The notes: a model not told the origin generated them from the letters alone. 38,031 nt of DNA from Candidatus Woesearchaeota archaeon (GCA_007117065.1 SKHI01000002.1:1-38031); one strand, 5' to 3'. Positions 23,537-32,093 are shown, counted from the first letter of the stretch. Program-made: numbers and translations.

Positions 23537-24484
23537 CTATAATCTTTCTGACCAGGCTCTTGTAACTAGATGTTCTTGTAATCCATAACCAAGATACATT
23601 CGTTTTATTATTCCACAATATTGTTGTAAAAAGTTTTCTAACTCTTCTATTGAGTCGTGTAACAAGGTTGGATTTTTAGAAGATTCTTGTGTTTGGTTAA
23701 TAACCTGCTGTATCTTTATAATATTATTAATAATTGCTTTTCGTTTATTTTTTGCCTGTCTTACTATTTCAGGAGATACATTAGCATTATTATCCATGGC
23801 AATGATTTTTAACTTAGGACTTTCATCTTTAAAATACGCTTCTTCATGTCGATCAATGAAGTTCTCTATGTATGATATGATGTTAGTTATCTGATATGAT
23901 TTAATTTTATTTTTAAATTCTTCTACTGGGATAGTGTGTTCTTGAGCAAAAGGATCTTGTTCTGTGCCAACATATCTGCTGATTTCTGTCTCTATGGTTT
24001 CTAATAACATAATATTTCTATTAATATGCTGGTAAGGAATAGTATGTTTTATATGCTCTATTCGTAAATATGTTTGTTTTTTACTATACCACTCGCTCAT
24101 TTTTTCTATAAAGCGAATATGCGCCTCTAAATCTCTTTTTAATTCATCGAATACCTTTTGATTATGCTGTTCAAATAGTGCATGCACTCTTTGTTTTAAA
24201 CTTTCTATAATTTTCGTTCTCCGATTAATTTGTTTAATCAAGAACTCTTTTCTTTTCTCTTCTTCCGGATCGTTGTCTTTCGTAACAACAAGAATATTAT
24301 TTTGTTCGAACTCATAAAATTCACGCTCTATCTCATCTAGTAGTTTGTTCAATAGGCCTTGATGTTCTCCTTGGCCTTTTAGAGTATTTTTTTGACTGAT
24401 GTTGTTTATTTCTTGCTGTAATAATATGTTTAATTTTCTAATTCGAGCTTCTCTCCCACTTGCTTTAAAATCTTCAGTAAACAT
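23537..24484 (-). CDS. Coiled-coil protein of unknown function
   Basis: 315 residues, almost entirely alpha-helical, with several Glu/Lys/Gln-rich heptad stretches (for example KRKEFLIKQINRRTKIIESL and IIKIQQVINQTQESS) and no signal peptide or membrane helix. No family recognised. Codons are A/T-rich, with many AAA, AAT and ATA, so the + strand here is T-rich, opposite to the genes on both sides; this suggests later acquisition. CTATATAAA near 24514-24522 lies about 34 bases upstream of ATG 24484. It appears to be a single gene. Confidence 0.68.
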   Translation of the reverse strand: MFTEDFKASGREARIRKLNILLQQEINNISQKNTLKGQGEHQGLLNKLLDEIEREFYEFEQNNILVVTKDNDPEEEKRKEFLIKQINRRTKIIESLKQRVHALFEQHNQKVFDELKRDLEAHIRFIEKMSEWYSKKQTYLRIEHIKHTIPYQHINRNIMLLETIETEISRYVGTEQDPFAQEHTIPVEEFKNKIKSYQITNIISYIENFIDRHEEAYFKDESPKLKIIAMDNNANVSPEIVRQAKNKRKAIINNIIKIQQVINQTQESSKNPTLLHDSIEELENFLQQYCGIIKRMYLGYGLQEHLVTRAWSERL

Positions 24485-24530
24485 TTTCTATCAAAGAGTA
24501 AATACTGGTTTCTCTATATAAATATTTCTT

Positions 24531-25025
24531 TTATAATAACTTCTTCTTAATAACATCAGGAAATAATCGTCTCACAACTTCGTCAAAGAAAGGAATTGTC
24601 TGATATGAAGAAATACTAGTAAAATCAACCCATGCATAAGAAACATTTTCCTCATTAAGAACAATAACAGGCTTTGAAGAAAGTACTGCAGAACCAAGAA
24701 AAGAAATAATTTTTTGTCGAGAAGAACTAACAATAAGAGGGTGCTCTAAGAACTGTATAGTAATACCAGTCAATCCTAACTCTTCCTCTAATTCCTCAGA
24801 CGCTTTCTCTTGAAGAGAAACAGGCTCATCAAGATAACCCGTTACACCAGACCAAAAGAGAGGAAATGATTGAACAGCAGTACTGCGCTGAACAAGCAAC
24901 ACTTGATCATCTACACGAAGAAGAACGTGAACTGCTGCTGCAAGGGGAGATTCGGTGAAATCAATTCTTCCATCAGCAAAGCGAGGATAAGAAGAAAACA
25001 ATGCAAATAACTCGTCTTGTTTCAT
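24531..25025 (-). CDS. Nudix hydrolase, third gene of the ABC operon
   Basis: 164 residues. The Nudix region GYLDEPVSLQEKASEELEEE has the EELEEELGL core with metal-binding glutamates. The first Glu of the box is replaced (GX5V) and the Arg of RE is Glu, a variant box. N-terminal strands VHVLLRVDDQVLLVQRS are typical of the fold. Its ATG overlaps the permease stop (ATGA), so the three genes ATPase-permease-Nudix form a coupled operon. Substrate unknown; a link to nucleotide-sugar or lipid-pyrophosphate metabolism would be a guess. Confidence 0.85.
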   Translation of the reverse strand: MKQDELFALFSSYPRFADGRIDFTESPLAAAVHVLLRVDDQVLLVQRSTAVQSFPLFWSGVTGYLDEPVSLQEKASEELEEELGLTGITIQFLEHPLIVSSSRQKIISFLGSAVLSSKPVIVLNEENVSYAWVDFTSISSYQTIPFFDEVVRRLFPDVIKKKLL

Positions 25026-26902
25026 AACTGCTGTTTTAGAGTGGAAATAGCGCCCTTGCGAGACTTATTTCGTAGCGCGCGAGAAAGTTGGTCGTCCTTA
25101 TACACATCACGAATCCAATCAGCAAACACATTACGCGAGTGATCAGCAAATTGCTCATACGCATCATCAGAAATACTTTCCAGTAAAGAGATCAGAGACT
25201 TCTTAGAATTAATGCTTTTACCAAACACTAACAACTCTCTTCCTTCAGGAACTTCACCCTCCTGCAAAAATGACGAGACACGTAAAGCAGTTTTACGAGA
25301 TTCAAAATATTGCACGCGTGCAACACGCTGAACAATCATTATCAATGCAAATAACATTATGGCATACAACCACAGAACAAACAAGTATGCGATAAGTTCG
25401 GACAGAGAAAACTGAAACACCAGTGCGCCAATGAGTAACTGATTACTTAATACAAATGGATTAGCTTGAACAAAAAACTCAATAAGCCCAGGAAGACTGT
25501 GTATAGGAAGAACGACATCGCTTACGAGTAATAAAATGGCGCTTACCGTAATAGCAGATAAAAGCACACTTTCTCGCGTATTAAATAAGTAGCCCATTAA
25601 TACGCCTAAAAAGGAGAAAAACGTTATAATTGAAAATAATAATATGCTTGTCGTAAAGAGGTGCTCAGACAGAGAAAAAGAGATGAAGAATGACGAAACA
25701 ACACTGAGCAGTATCACTTGAATGAGAACGACAAGTAACGTAGTCGCATACATACTCAAAACAAAAAGCCAATCAGGAGTGGGGGTGATGAAGTTACGAA
25801 AGTACGCCCTACTGCTGCGCTCAGAAATAACGAGTTGAGAAGCAAGAAGAAGAGAGGTAAACATGATAAGCAATACTAAAAATGAAGGAAATAACGTGCT
25901 TATATCATCAGGAACACTCACCGGTTCAACAACAGTAAGCAACGGATCAGAAAGTTCAGAAACAGAAATATTCACAAAGAGAACGCTTTGTGTTTCTTCT
26001 AAAGAAGATTGCAATGCATCGACAAGCACACGGGTAGACGAAAGAGATGCACCAAGAATATTCGCTTGTGTGTACAGTTCTTGTTGTCGAAACTCTATTT
26101 CAGAAACGCTTTGCGCAGTTCTCTCCAGAGAAACAGCAATTGAGCGTAAATCATCAATAGAACCATTATCAACGCGTTGTAAGGAAGAAAGAAACTCATT
26201 TGCTACCTCCCTTGAGCTATTATCTCCCTGAGAAGAAGCGAGCTCATCAAACGCGGAGTGCAACGAGAAGGCAAGGGAGCGATACTCGTTTTGTGCATCA
26301 ACTACTGAATCGACAAGAGAGAGAAACCGCTGAGGGCTGACAAGCGAGATACTCGTGAATACTGACCCAGAGGAGTCCCGTAATACTGCAAGATCTCGTT
26401 GTAATGAAGTAAGAGAGGCAGAAATATTTTTAGAAACACTAGCATCTGAATACAGATTCACTCGAGCAGTTGAAAGAGCAGAAAGAACTTCTTCAGAAAG
26501 ACCTTCACGAATAAGACCGGTTTGCGCATCTAATCGAGAAGTAATTTTTTCAAGTAACGGATAGTACACTGCTGATTGTGTGGGATCAACAATAAGAGAC
26601 GCTCTTCCAGGAAGAAAAACAACACATCCATTAATTACGCCTCTTCGAACATCTTGCGAACAGGCGTCAGAAGAAGTATACTCAAGTATGATAAAGGAAT
26701 CTGCAAGACTCTGCTCATATGGCGCAGACGAATCAGATGAAACAATTCCAATAACTGGATCTCCAGAAGAATTAAACACTACTCCAACAATTAAAATGAT
26801 GAGAAGAGGTCCAAGAAGAATGGCAGCACTACTGCTTTTTGAACGCAAAATATTGCGCATATTTTTGCGAATAATGGCGCTGAGTCGAAGAATATGATTC
26901 AC
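25022..26902 (-). CDS. ABC-2 type transporter permease with large extracytoplasmic domain
   Basis: 626 residues. One transmembrane helix near residue 20-45 (SAAILLGPLLIILIVGVVF) is followed by an extracytoplasmic domain of about 290 residues with long helical segments, then about five helices (about 345-535, including FLVLLIMFTSLLLASQLVIS) and a cytoplasmic tail of about 85 residues. This is the ABC-2 exporter layout (as in YhgE/Pip or drug and polysaccharide exporters). It overlaps the ATPase gene upstream and the Nudix gene downstream by four bases each. Cargo is unknown. Confidence 0.87.
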   Translation of the reverse strand: MNHILRLSAIIRKNMRNILRSKSSSAAILLGPLLIILIVGVVFNSSGDPVIGIVSSDSSAPYEQSLADSFIILEYTSSDACSQDVRRGVINGCVVFLPGRASLIVDPTQSAVYYPLLEKITSRLDAQTGLIREGLSEEVLSALSTARVNLYSDASVSKNISASLTSLQRDLAVLRDSSGSVFTSISLVSPQRFLSLVDSVVDAQNEYRSLAFSLHSAFDELASSQGDNSSREVANEFLSSLQRVDNGSIDDLRSIAVSLERTAQSVSEIEFRQQELYTQANILGASLSSTRVLVDALQSSLEETQSVLFVNISVSELSDPLLTVVEPVSVPDDISTLFPSFLVLLIMFTSLLLASQLVISERSSRAYFRNFITPTPDWLFVLSMYATTLLVVLIQVILLSVVSSFFISFSLSEHLFTTSILLFSIITFFSFLGVLMGYLFNTRESVLLSAITVSAILLLVSDVVLPIHSLPGLIEFFVQANPFVLSNQLLIGALVFQFSLSELIAYLFVLWLYAIMLFALIMIVQRVARVQYFESRKTALRVSSFLQEGEVPEGRELLVFGKSINSKKSLISLLESISDDAYEQFADHSRNVFADWIRDVYKDDQLSRALRNKSRKGAISTLKQQL

Positions 26903-27870
26903 TGTCTTGCCTCCGTTAGTTGTAAGAACGCCTCGTCAAGTGTGCCAGAAAGAACTCGAATACTTGTTAATTTTTCATTACTTGCACGAATAACATCAAT
27001 GAGGTGTTGGATAGTAGATTCTACATCAATAGTGGTTATAACTAATTCTTGTCCTTCCTGATGCATATCAATTATTGCGTCGTCGGAGAATCCACTCACC
27101 AATTTTGTATATGCTCCAGGATACGTCTGAACACTAATTTTTTCAGAGGTGATAAACTGTTTCTTAATATTTTGTGGACTATCAATGCTTAATAATCTTC
27201 CCTTGTGTAAGATGGCGACACGATCGCAAATGGTTTCGATGTCTGATAATGAATGGCTTGAAACAATGATGGTAGTTCCCTGTTCAGCGATTCGATGAAT
27301 CATATCCCAAATATTTCTTCGCAAAAATGGATCGAGATCAGCGGTGGGTTCATCAAGGATAAGGATGCGTGGCTTATGAATCATGGCACACGCGATATCA
27401 AGTCTTCGCTGCATTCCTCCAGACATCTCTTTTGCCACACTCTTTCTTGCATGTGATAAGTCCATAAGTTTAAGAAGTAAATCAGCAGTTTTTTTCCAAG
27501 AATCTTGGGAAAGACCGTAGAGCGAAGCGAAATACTCAATATTTTCTTCAACAGTCAAATTAAGATAAATTGAAGGATGCTGACTAGCAAATCCGAAGAC
27601 TTGCTTCACAAGGGGTCCATGTTCAAAGACGGAAGCATACATTTGATGTTGCAGACCAGAAAGAACATTACTTCGTACAAGAACATGACCTTTTTCAGGA
27701 ACAAGAAACCCAATCATGGTACGTAACAATGTAGTTTTACCGCTGCCTGACGAACCAATGACGCCAAGAATTTCCCCCTGACGAACGTCAAGACTAATAT
27801 CGTACAACACCACCTTTTCGCCAAGAACCTTAACAACAGAATCCAGACGAAGAATATCTTTTCCCACCAA
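26899..27870 (-). CDS. ABC transporter ATP-binding protein
   Basis: 323 residues. Walker A is GSSGSGKTTL at about 38-47, the signature MSGGMQRRLD, Walker B ILILDEPTADLDP, and the switch His is in TTIIVSSHSL. The C-terminal about 90 residues form an extra domain, as in ABC-2 exporters of the DrrA/CcmA type. It powers the adjacent permease. The frame has no ATG at its beginning; it must start at TTG 27870 or GTG 27867, a rare choice in this window. First gene of the three-gene operon. A minus-strand TTTATAAA-like element near 27908 lies about 40 bases upstream. Confidence 0.93.
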   Translation of the reverse strand: MVGKDILRLDSVVKVLGEKVVLYDISLDVRQGEILGVIGSSGSGKTTLLRTMIGFLVPEKGHVLVRSNVLSGLQHQMYASVFEHGPLVKQVFGFASQHPSIYLNLTVEENIEYFASLYGLSQDSWKKTADLLLKLMDLSHARKSVAKEMSGGMQRRLDIACAMIHKPRILILDEPTADLDPFLRRNIWDMIHRIAEQGTTIIVSSHSLSDIETICDRVAILHKGRLLSIDSPQNIKKQFITSEKISVQTYPGAYTKLVSGFSDDAIIDMHQEGQELVITTIDVESTIQHLIDVIRASNEKLTSIRVLSGTLDEAFLQLTEARQ

Positions 27871-27958
27871 AAACCACTCTCGTAAAAGATTCTATGAGTA
27901 ATTATTTATAAAATCTCTTATTCCCAAGATTTATAAACGCGTTTTTTATATATGGTAT

Positions 27959-28054
27959 ATGCTAGATATTCTCTCTCATCCATTCATTATTTGTTTATTC
28001 GCATCCCTGGCAAACGTGCTTGGTTACCATTTCATCAAACACTTGTATGTATGA
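27959..28054 (+). CDS. Possible 31-residue hydrophobic peptide
   Basis: Short frame with one membrane-type segment (FIICLFASLANVLGYHF). TTTATAAA at 27930-27937 lies 25-26 bases upstream of ATG 27959, exactly the spacing of the leaderless genes in this window. A second ATG at 27952 opens an overlapping 36-residue frame. Except for this frame, the 220-base gap between the ABC operon and the HTH gene is empty. The support is promoter spacing and composition only. Confidence 0.3.
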   Translation: MLDILSHPFIICLFASLANVLGYHFIKHLYV

Positions 28055-28090
28055 TTGTGTAATCAAAAACTACTACATTGTACTTCAACC

Positions 28091-28624
28091 TTATTTTCGA
28101 AGAATAAACCAGACAACAACAAAACTCAGAAGCACACTCAGTGCGCCAACAAGAATCCAAGGCCACACTGCAGGGCTTGATGATACAATCGGTTCGCTTG
28201 CAACACGAACCATCTCAGCAGATGAGAGTTGGTCAAAAGAAGCACTCGGAGTGCTTGTCTGTGAAAAAAAGGTTATTCCAAATGCCAAAAGAAGAGCTAA
28301 AGCAGAGCCAGAAACCACCTCAGCAGTAGGAAATGAGGGCTTGACGGAGAGAACAATATACTTACTTGCAATCCGATAGTGACGAATTTCCTTACCTTTT
28401 GAACTATATGTGAACTCGTCAGAGAGAAGAAGCCCTACTGAAACTAATTGTTGTACGTTATAATGAACAGTGGAAAGAGGAATGTCTAATTCTTGAGAAA
28501 GAACAGACTCGCTTTTTGATTCCTCGTCAAGAGCATCCATGATTCGAACAGCAGTTTCATTAGATAATATATGGGTTATTTTTCTGGCACGAGAAGCAGA
28601 AAGAGACAATCGAAGAACACTCAT
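28091..28624 (-). CDS. Membrane-anchored winged-helix (ArsR-like) regulator
   Basis: 177 residues. The N-terminal winged helix spans about 12-85: NETAVRIMDALDEESKSESV, then LDIPLSTVHYNVQQLVSVGL, the ArsR-like recognition segment, and a wing. Two transmembrane helices follow (about 103-122 and 152-174) with a Ser-rich external loop. Such tethered HTH proteins are known in archaea, where they may sense envelope signals. Its ATG overlaps the DHH gene stop (ATGA). Target genes are unknown; the ABC operon downstream is a candidate. Confidence 0.83.
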   Translation of the reverse strand: MSVLRLSLSASRARKITHILSNETAVRIMDALDEESKSESVLSQELDIPLSTVHYNVQQLVSVGLLLSDEFTYSSKGKEIRHYRIASKYIVLSVKPSFPTAEVVSGSALALLLAFGITFFSQTSTPSASFDQLSSAEMVRVASEPIVSSSPAVWPWILVGALSVLLSFVVVWFILRK

Positions 28625-29667
28625 GCACGCTCACCAACTAAAAACTCTTGAGGAGAACGAATAGCCTCCTCAAACGCTTTCTTAAACTCCTCAAGAGAAG
28701 AAGACGGAACCCAACCACCAGCGGCAGGGGCGTGACCTCCTCCTCCCCCTCCAAAACGAGAGGCAACGGACTTAATTGCGCGACCGACATGGATGCGAGA
28801 ATGTTGGGCGCGTACACTCATCGAAAAACCATTACCCTTCTCCCGTAAAATAACAAAGACTTCCCCGGGAAAATCAACACTCACAGAATTAGCCACCCAT
28901 CCAGAAATGCTAAACGGGGAAGAAATAATGTGCCAATGCACTGCTTCCCCTGCTTTTAGCTGAGAACGTAGCGAAACAATCTCTTCTTGCACCGCGAGAG
29001 CTACTTCCGGATGCGGATTAGGAATGCGGAGGGCTTCATCAAAGGACTGTGCTAAGCGCAATTCTGCTATGTAGTCTAATAAAGACTCTTCATCAACTGC
29101 ACTGGCACAAAAAATGTAGTCTACAAGTACCTTTGCCTGAGGAAATTCTTTGACAATCTCAGGGAAAAAACGCTCATTCATATCCCCAACAATTCCCACA
29201 GCAGCAATCCAAGAATGCGCATCCATAGATGTTACAGATGAAAACAAATCAAAAACAACCTTTGCAGAACAGTACCTATCCCCACGAATGCCAAACAACT
29301 CCTGCGGGTGTATAAACAGAGCGTCTGCATATGCGTGTATTTCATGATGATCGATGATGAGAAGAGGAATTTCGCCAAACACCAAACGAAACGAATCATA
29401 TGCGCCAAAACTAACTGGATTCAAGTCAACAATAATAATTGCTTCAGGAGAATAACTAGAATCAACACTTAAGAACTCATCAGAAGAAAGGATGTCCTCT
29501 CGACTCGCGCGTGTCGTAAGGGTAGCAATTTTACCTAACGATTCAAGACCCTTTACGCAGAGTAAGCCAGCAGAGATGCCGTCTGCATCACTATCACAAA
29601 AAATGTGATACTGAGAATATTCTTGTACGAACGTTTTTGCTTTATTCCATAGTGCTGATGAATCCAT
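28621..29667 (-). CDS. DHH/DHHA1-family phosphoesterase (RecJ-like / nanoRNase-like)
   Basis: 348 residues. DHH domain motifs: FCDSDADGISAG (motif I, metal-binding Asp), IIIVDLNPV (motif II), LIIDHHEIHA (the DHH signature) and AAVGIVGDM (motif IV). The C-terminal DHHA1 domain ends in the Gly-rich substrate loop FGGGGGGHAPAAGG. Archaeal relatives include RecJ-like exonucleases (GAN) that work with the CMG/GINS replisome, and oligoribonucleases; this member cannot be sorted between them by eye. First gene of a coupled pair with the membrane HTH protein. Upstream it faces the candidate RNase P RNA. Confidence 0.92.
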   Translation of the reverse strand: MDSSALWNKAKTFVQEYSQYHIFCDSDADGISAGLLCVKGLESLGKIATLTTRASREDILSSDEFLSVDSSYSPEAIIIVDLNPVSFGAYDSFRLVFGEIPLLIIDHHEIHAYADALFIHPQELFGIRGDRYCSAKVVFDLFSSVTSMDAHSWIAAVGIVGDMNERFFPEIVKEFPQAKVLVDYIFCASAVDEESLLDYIAELRLAQSFDEALRIPNPHPEVALAVQEEIVSLRSQLKAGEAVHWHIISSPFSISGWVANSVSVDFPGEVFVILREKGNGFSMSVRAQHSRIHVGRAIKSVASRFGGGGGGHAPAAGGWVPSSSLEEFKKAFEEAIRSPQEFLVGERA

Positions 29668-29730
29668 GTACCAAGAATGTTCTTCTTCTTTAAGAGAGTT
29701 GTGGAAACATTTATCAAATCCACTCTACTC

Positions 29731-29985
29731 TGTAGGTTTAGTGTTAGGGGAGGAAAGGCGTACGGAACATGCATGTTTTGAGGAACGTCCACCCACCCAA
29801 AAACAAATTCAACTCCCAAGGAGAAGTAGCATATACTTGGAGACTGCACAAGAAAAGAAACCGTACAATACGAGGATGAAATACGCAAGGCATGGACGTT
29901 GTATTGTGAGATGGATGAGAAGCAGACCTTGAATGGGTGCAACCGCAAATGCGGGCTGAGGAGAATGCCTTTGACGCGTACAAAA
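29731..29985 (+). ncRNA. rnpB: Candidate RNase P RNA (boundaries approximate)
   Basis: A stretch of about 400 bases without a good gene holds several RNase P landmarks in the right order. CR-I-like GGGGAGGAAAG is at 29747-29757. AAAGGC at 29754-29759 can pair with GCCTTT at 29967-29972 (P4), and the adjoining GTACGG at 29760-29765 pairs with CCGTAC at 29861-29866 (P5). AATAC/GTATT (29867-29871, 29901-29905) would form a P15-like stem enclosing GCAAGGC. CR-IV-like AGATGGATGA (pattern AGATNNATGA) is at 29909-29918. A hairpin CTCCCAAG...CTTGGAG sits in the specificity region. Weak points: the universal bulged U of P4 is not seen, CR-V is poor, and no clear P3 is found. A weak TTTATCAA lies about 25 bases upstream. 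Confidence 0.5.
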
Positions 29986-30003
29986 ACATTGCTTTTTGCG
30001 CGT
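29974..30003 (+). other. Strong hairpin after the candidate RNase P RNA
   Basis: ACGCG-TA-CAAAAA and TTTTTG-CGCGT pair (5 + 6 bp with a 2-base bulge, 6-base loop). It may be the 3' end stem of the RNA, a processing signal or a terminator; no U-tract follows. Confidence 0.5.
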
Positions 30004-30070
30004 TCACAAAAGGTGGCGTACACTCCCTTAACACAAAAACTCTATAAACCCATACGTATTACTTACCTGT

Positions 30071-30229
30071 ATGGCAAAAGATAACAAAGTACGCATGCCA
30101 AGCAGTATGGCAGGAATCACACAGTATTTCGAAGGTGACAAATCAAAAATCACCATTACTCCTACACAAGTGATGATAATCATTGCAATCGTATCTGTAA
30201 TAATACTGCTTCTCCACGCATTCTACTAA
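30071..30229 (+). CDS. secG: SecG / Sec61-beta preprotein translocase subunit
   Basis: 52 residues, the normal size of archaeal Sec61-beta. A cytoplasmic N-terminus with the conserved MPSSMAGITQYF element precedes a single C-terminal transmembrane helix (VMIIIAIVSVIILLL). It is the small subunit of the SecYEG/Sec61 channel. TATAAA at 30043-30048 is 26 bases upstream of ATG 30071. nac follows after four bases, so a nascent-chain and translocation operon is likely. Confidence 0.92.
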   Translation: MAKDNKVRMPSSMAGITQYFEGDKSKITITPTQVMIIIAIVSVIILLLHAFY

Positions 30230-30233
30230 TACC

Positions 30234-30578
30234 ATGATACCGGGAATGAATCCAAAACAAATGCAAAAGATGATGAAACAAATGGGCGTTCAACAAGATG
30301 AACTCCCAGTGGTTCACGCACAACTCGTTTTCTCTGATGGAACAAAACTCCTGTTTGAACAACCACAAGTAACTAAAGTAAACATGATGGGACAAGAAAC
30401 ATATCAGCTTATAGGAACTCCTGTACGAGAAGAAGCGTCGCAACACATCACAATTACAGACGAAGACTTAGAAACAGTTATCGAACAAACCGGTTGTAGT
30501 ATGGAAGAAGCAAAACAAGCCCTTGAAGAAACAAACGGGGATCTTGCCGAAGCCATACTTAATTTAAGCGAACAATAG
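30234..30578 (+). CDS. nac: Archaeal nascent polypeptide-associated complex protein
   Basis: 114 residues, full length for archaeal NAC. An N-terminal Met/Lys/Gln-rich ribosome-binding helix (NPKQMQKMMKQMGV) is followed by the NAC beta-barrel dimerisation domain (about 27-75) and a C-terminal UBA domain (ETVIEQTGCSMEEAKQALEE). It binds nascent chains at the ribosome exit as a homodimer. It starts four bases after secG and is probably co-transcribed. Its stop is one base from the stop of the convergent regulator. Confidence 0.96.
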   Translation: MIPGMNPKQMQKMMKQMGVQQDELPVVHAQLVFSDGTKLLFEQPQVTKVNMMGQETYQLIGTPVREEASQHITITDEDLETVIEQTGCSMEEAKQALEETNGDLAEAILNLSEQ

Positions 30579-30579
30579 A

Positions 30580-31548
30580 TTACTCTCGCTCAGGCCGAAC
30601 ATATATGCGCGGTATGTGTATGCTCTTAAGAATATCTCCCCCGCCGTACACCACGTAATCGGTAATCCCCCAACCAGCACAAATACGTTCAATGACTGCA
30701 GTATACTCATCAAGGCTTTCAATACGGATAAATACGTTTTGTTGACCAATAACTTTTACTAAGGCAACCACTTCTTTAATTTCAGATACGAACGAGATAA
30801 ACTTCTTCATATCATGAGGAGTGATATATGAGAACTCCACACCTAATAATGCACTAGAGATCTGTGTTACAGAATATGTTGGAACGATACTAAATCCGCG
30901 AATTATCCTTTCAGAAAGACAATTCTGAATTGCACGACTAATAGTCCTGTGATCTAAAGAAACCATTTCAGAAAGTCGCGTCAGTGACGCGCTAGGATCT
31001 TGTATGAGTGCAGAAATGACTTGTCTATCAACAGGCCGTACGTCAACAATGTCTCGATCGCCGCTCAGTATTGCTGAAGATTGTTTTGCAGAGGGATGTA
31101 AATAGGTGCGTTCGAACTCATAGCGTACGAGAACGGGGTAGATGTGCTTATTTTTTATGAATCCTGAGAACTTGTCGAGAAACGCGCTATGGATTTTATT
31201 AAATAACGAAAGGTTTGGAACTGCGTATTCTATGAGTAGATCTGCTCCTAGTCGAAGCCGTTGAATAAATATCACTGTCTCTTCGCGCAGAAGAGTGTCT
31301 ATAATTATCTCACGAGTGGTTTGGGTAAATGTAGTAAATGAGAGGAATACTCGAACAGTTATTAAACCGAACTTAGCAGGATCGACAATTACTAGTTCCT
31401 TAAATGCCTGTTTCTCACGCAAGGAATCGATGTGATACTTGAGTATTTGAGGTGAAATGCGCATTTCACGCGCAATGTCGGCCTGTTTTTTGCGGGAGTC
31501 CATAGATAGCTCTGAAAGAATACGCCGTTCACGCAAAGAAAGAACCAT
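30580..31548 (-). CDS. Tandem Lrp/AsnC-type transcription regulator
   Basis: 322 residues made of two Lrp-like halves. HTH 1 is at about 7-48 (LRERRILSELSMDSRKKQAD, then ISPQILKYHIDSL), followed by a RAM-like ligand/oligomer domain. HTH 2 is at about 168-215 (VDRQVISALIQDPSASLTRL, then LDHRTISRAIQNC), followed by a second RAM-like domain. A single chain could replace the usual dimer. A long TATA tract at 31565-31580 sits about 26 bases upstream of ATG 31548. The regulated pathway is unknown; no operator repeat stands out. Confidence 0.82.
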   Translation of the reverse strand: MVLSLRERRILSELSMDSRKKQADIAREMRISPQILKYHIDSLREKQAFKELVIVDPAKFGLITVRVFLSFTTFTQTTREIIIDTLLREETVIFIQRLRLGADLLIEYAVPNLSLFNKIHSAFLDKFSGFIKNKHIYPVLVRYEFERTYLHPSAKQSSAILSGDRDIVDVRPVDRQVISALIQDPSASLTRLSEMVSLDHRTISRAIQNCLSERIIRGFSIVPTYSVTQISSALLGVEFSYITPHDMKKFISFVSEIKEVVALVKVIGQQNVFIRIESLDEYTAVIERICAGWGITDYVVYGGGDILKSIHIPRIYVRPERE

Positions 31549-31643
31549 GTTGTATAAATAAACTTTTTATATATATAAATGTGTTGAAAAATAAAATCTA
31601 TATATGCGCATATTTAATAATATGAAGATTTGTATATTAAGAT

Positions 31644-32093
31644 ATGAATTACAGACGTTCGATAGGGGATATTACTTCGACTGGTGAACTCAATCAACGC
31701 CGCACTGTTTCTATCGGCGAGCATTCTCTACCATATCGCTTATCTCCTACTGAGGATTCCAGATTAAAGTCTGATTTCTATATGATTCGTACGTTGGAAG
31801 ATTTTCGTCCTAGCAACACAAGATATTCTGTCAAGACTGAAACTGCCTTATTGTGCCAAGCTATCGAAACTGCCTTTGATGAACCTGACATTGACATTCT
31901 TGTTGTACCCCCGATCAAAAATCTTCCCCCTCCTACCATTACTCATTTAGACTCATATAATGGCGGTTCTCGATGGTTTTATGCGCGAAATAGTGTTCCC
32001 TTACAAGAATTGCTAGGGGCTAGAGATCATCGCCCGCCTAAATTGTTTTATGATGCCTCGCACACATATCATAATCCTTATATTAATTTCTAA
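31644..32093 (+). CDS. Hypothetical protein
   Basis: 149 residues, no signal peptide or membrane helix, one Pro-rich stretch (VVPPIKNLPPPTITHL). No family recognised. The codons are T-richer than in the neighbouring + strand genes (dnaG, rio1), so it may be foreign or little expressed. TATTTAATA near 31611-31620 is about 28 bases before ATG 31644, fitting a leaderless start. Divergent from the tandem Lrp gene. Confidence 0.6.
   Translation: MNYRRSIGDITSTGELNQRRTVSIGEHSLPYRLSPTEDSRLKSDFYMIRTLEDFRPSNTRYSVKTETALLCQAIETAFDEPDIDILVVPPIKNLPPPTITHLDSYNGGSRWFYARNSVPLQELLGARDHRPPKLFYDASHTYHNPYINF

Noticed and set aside
29666-30034. Open frames of 88-156 residues on both strands between the DHH gene and secG
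   Set aside because: Their translations are low-plausibility (Cys, His and Ser-rich, no fold pattern), and the region has RNA-like pairings instead.
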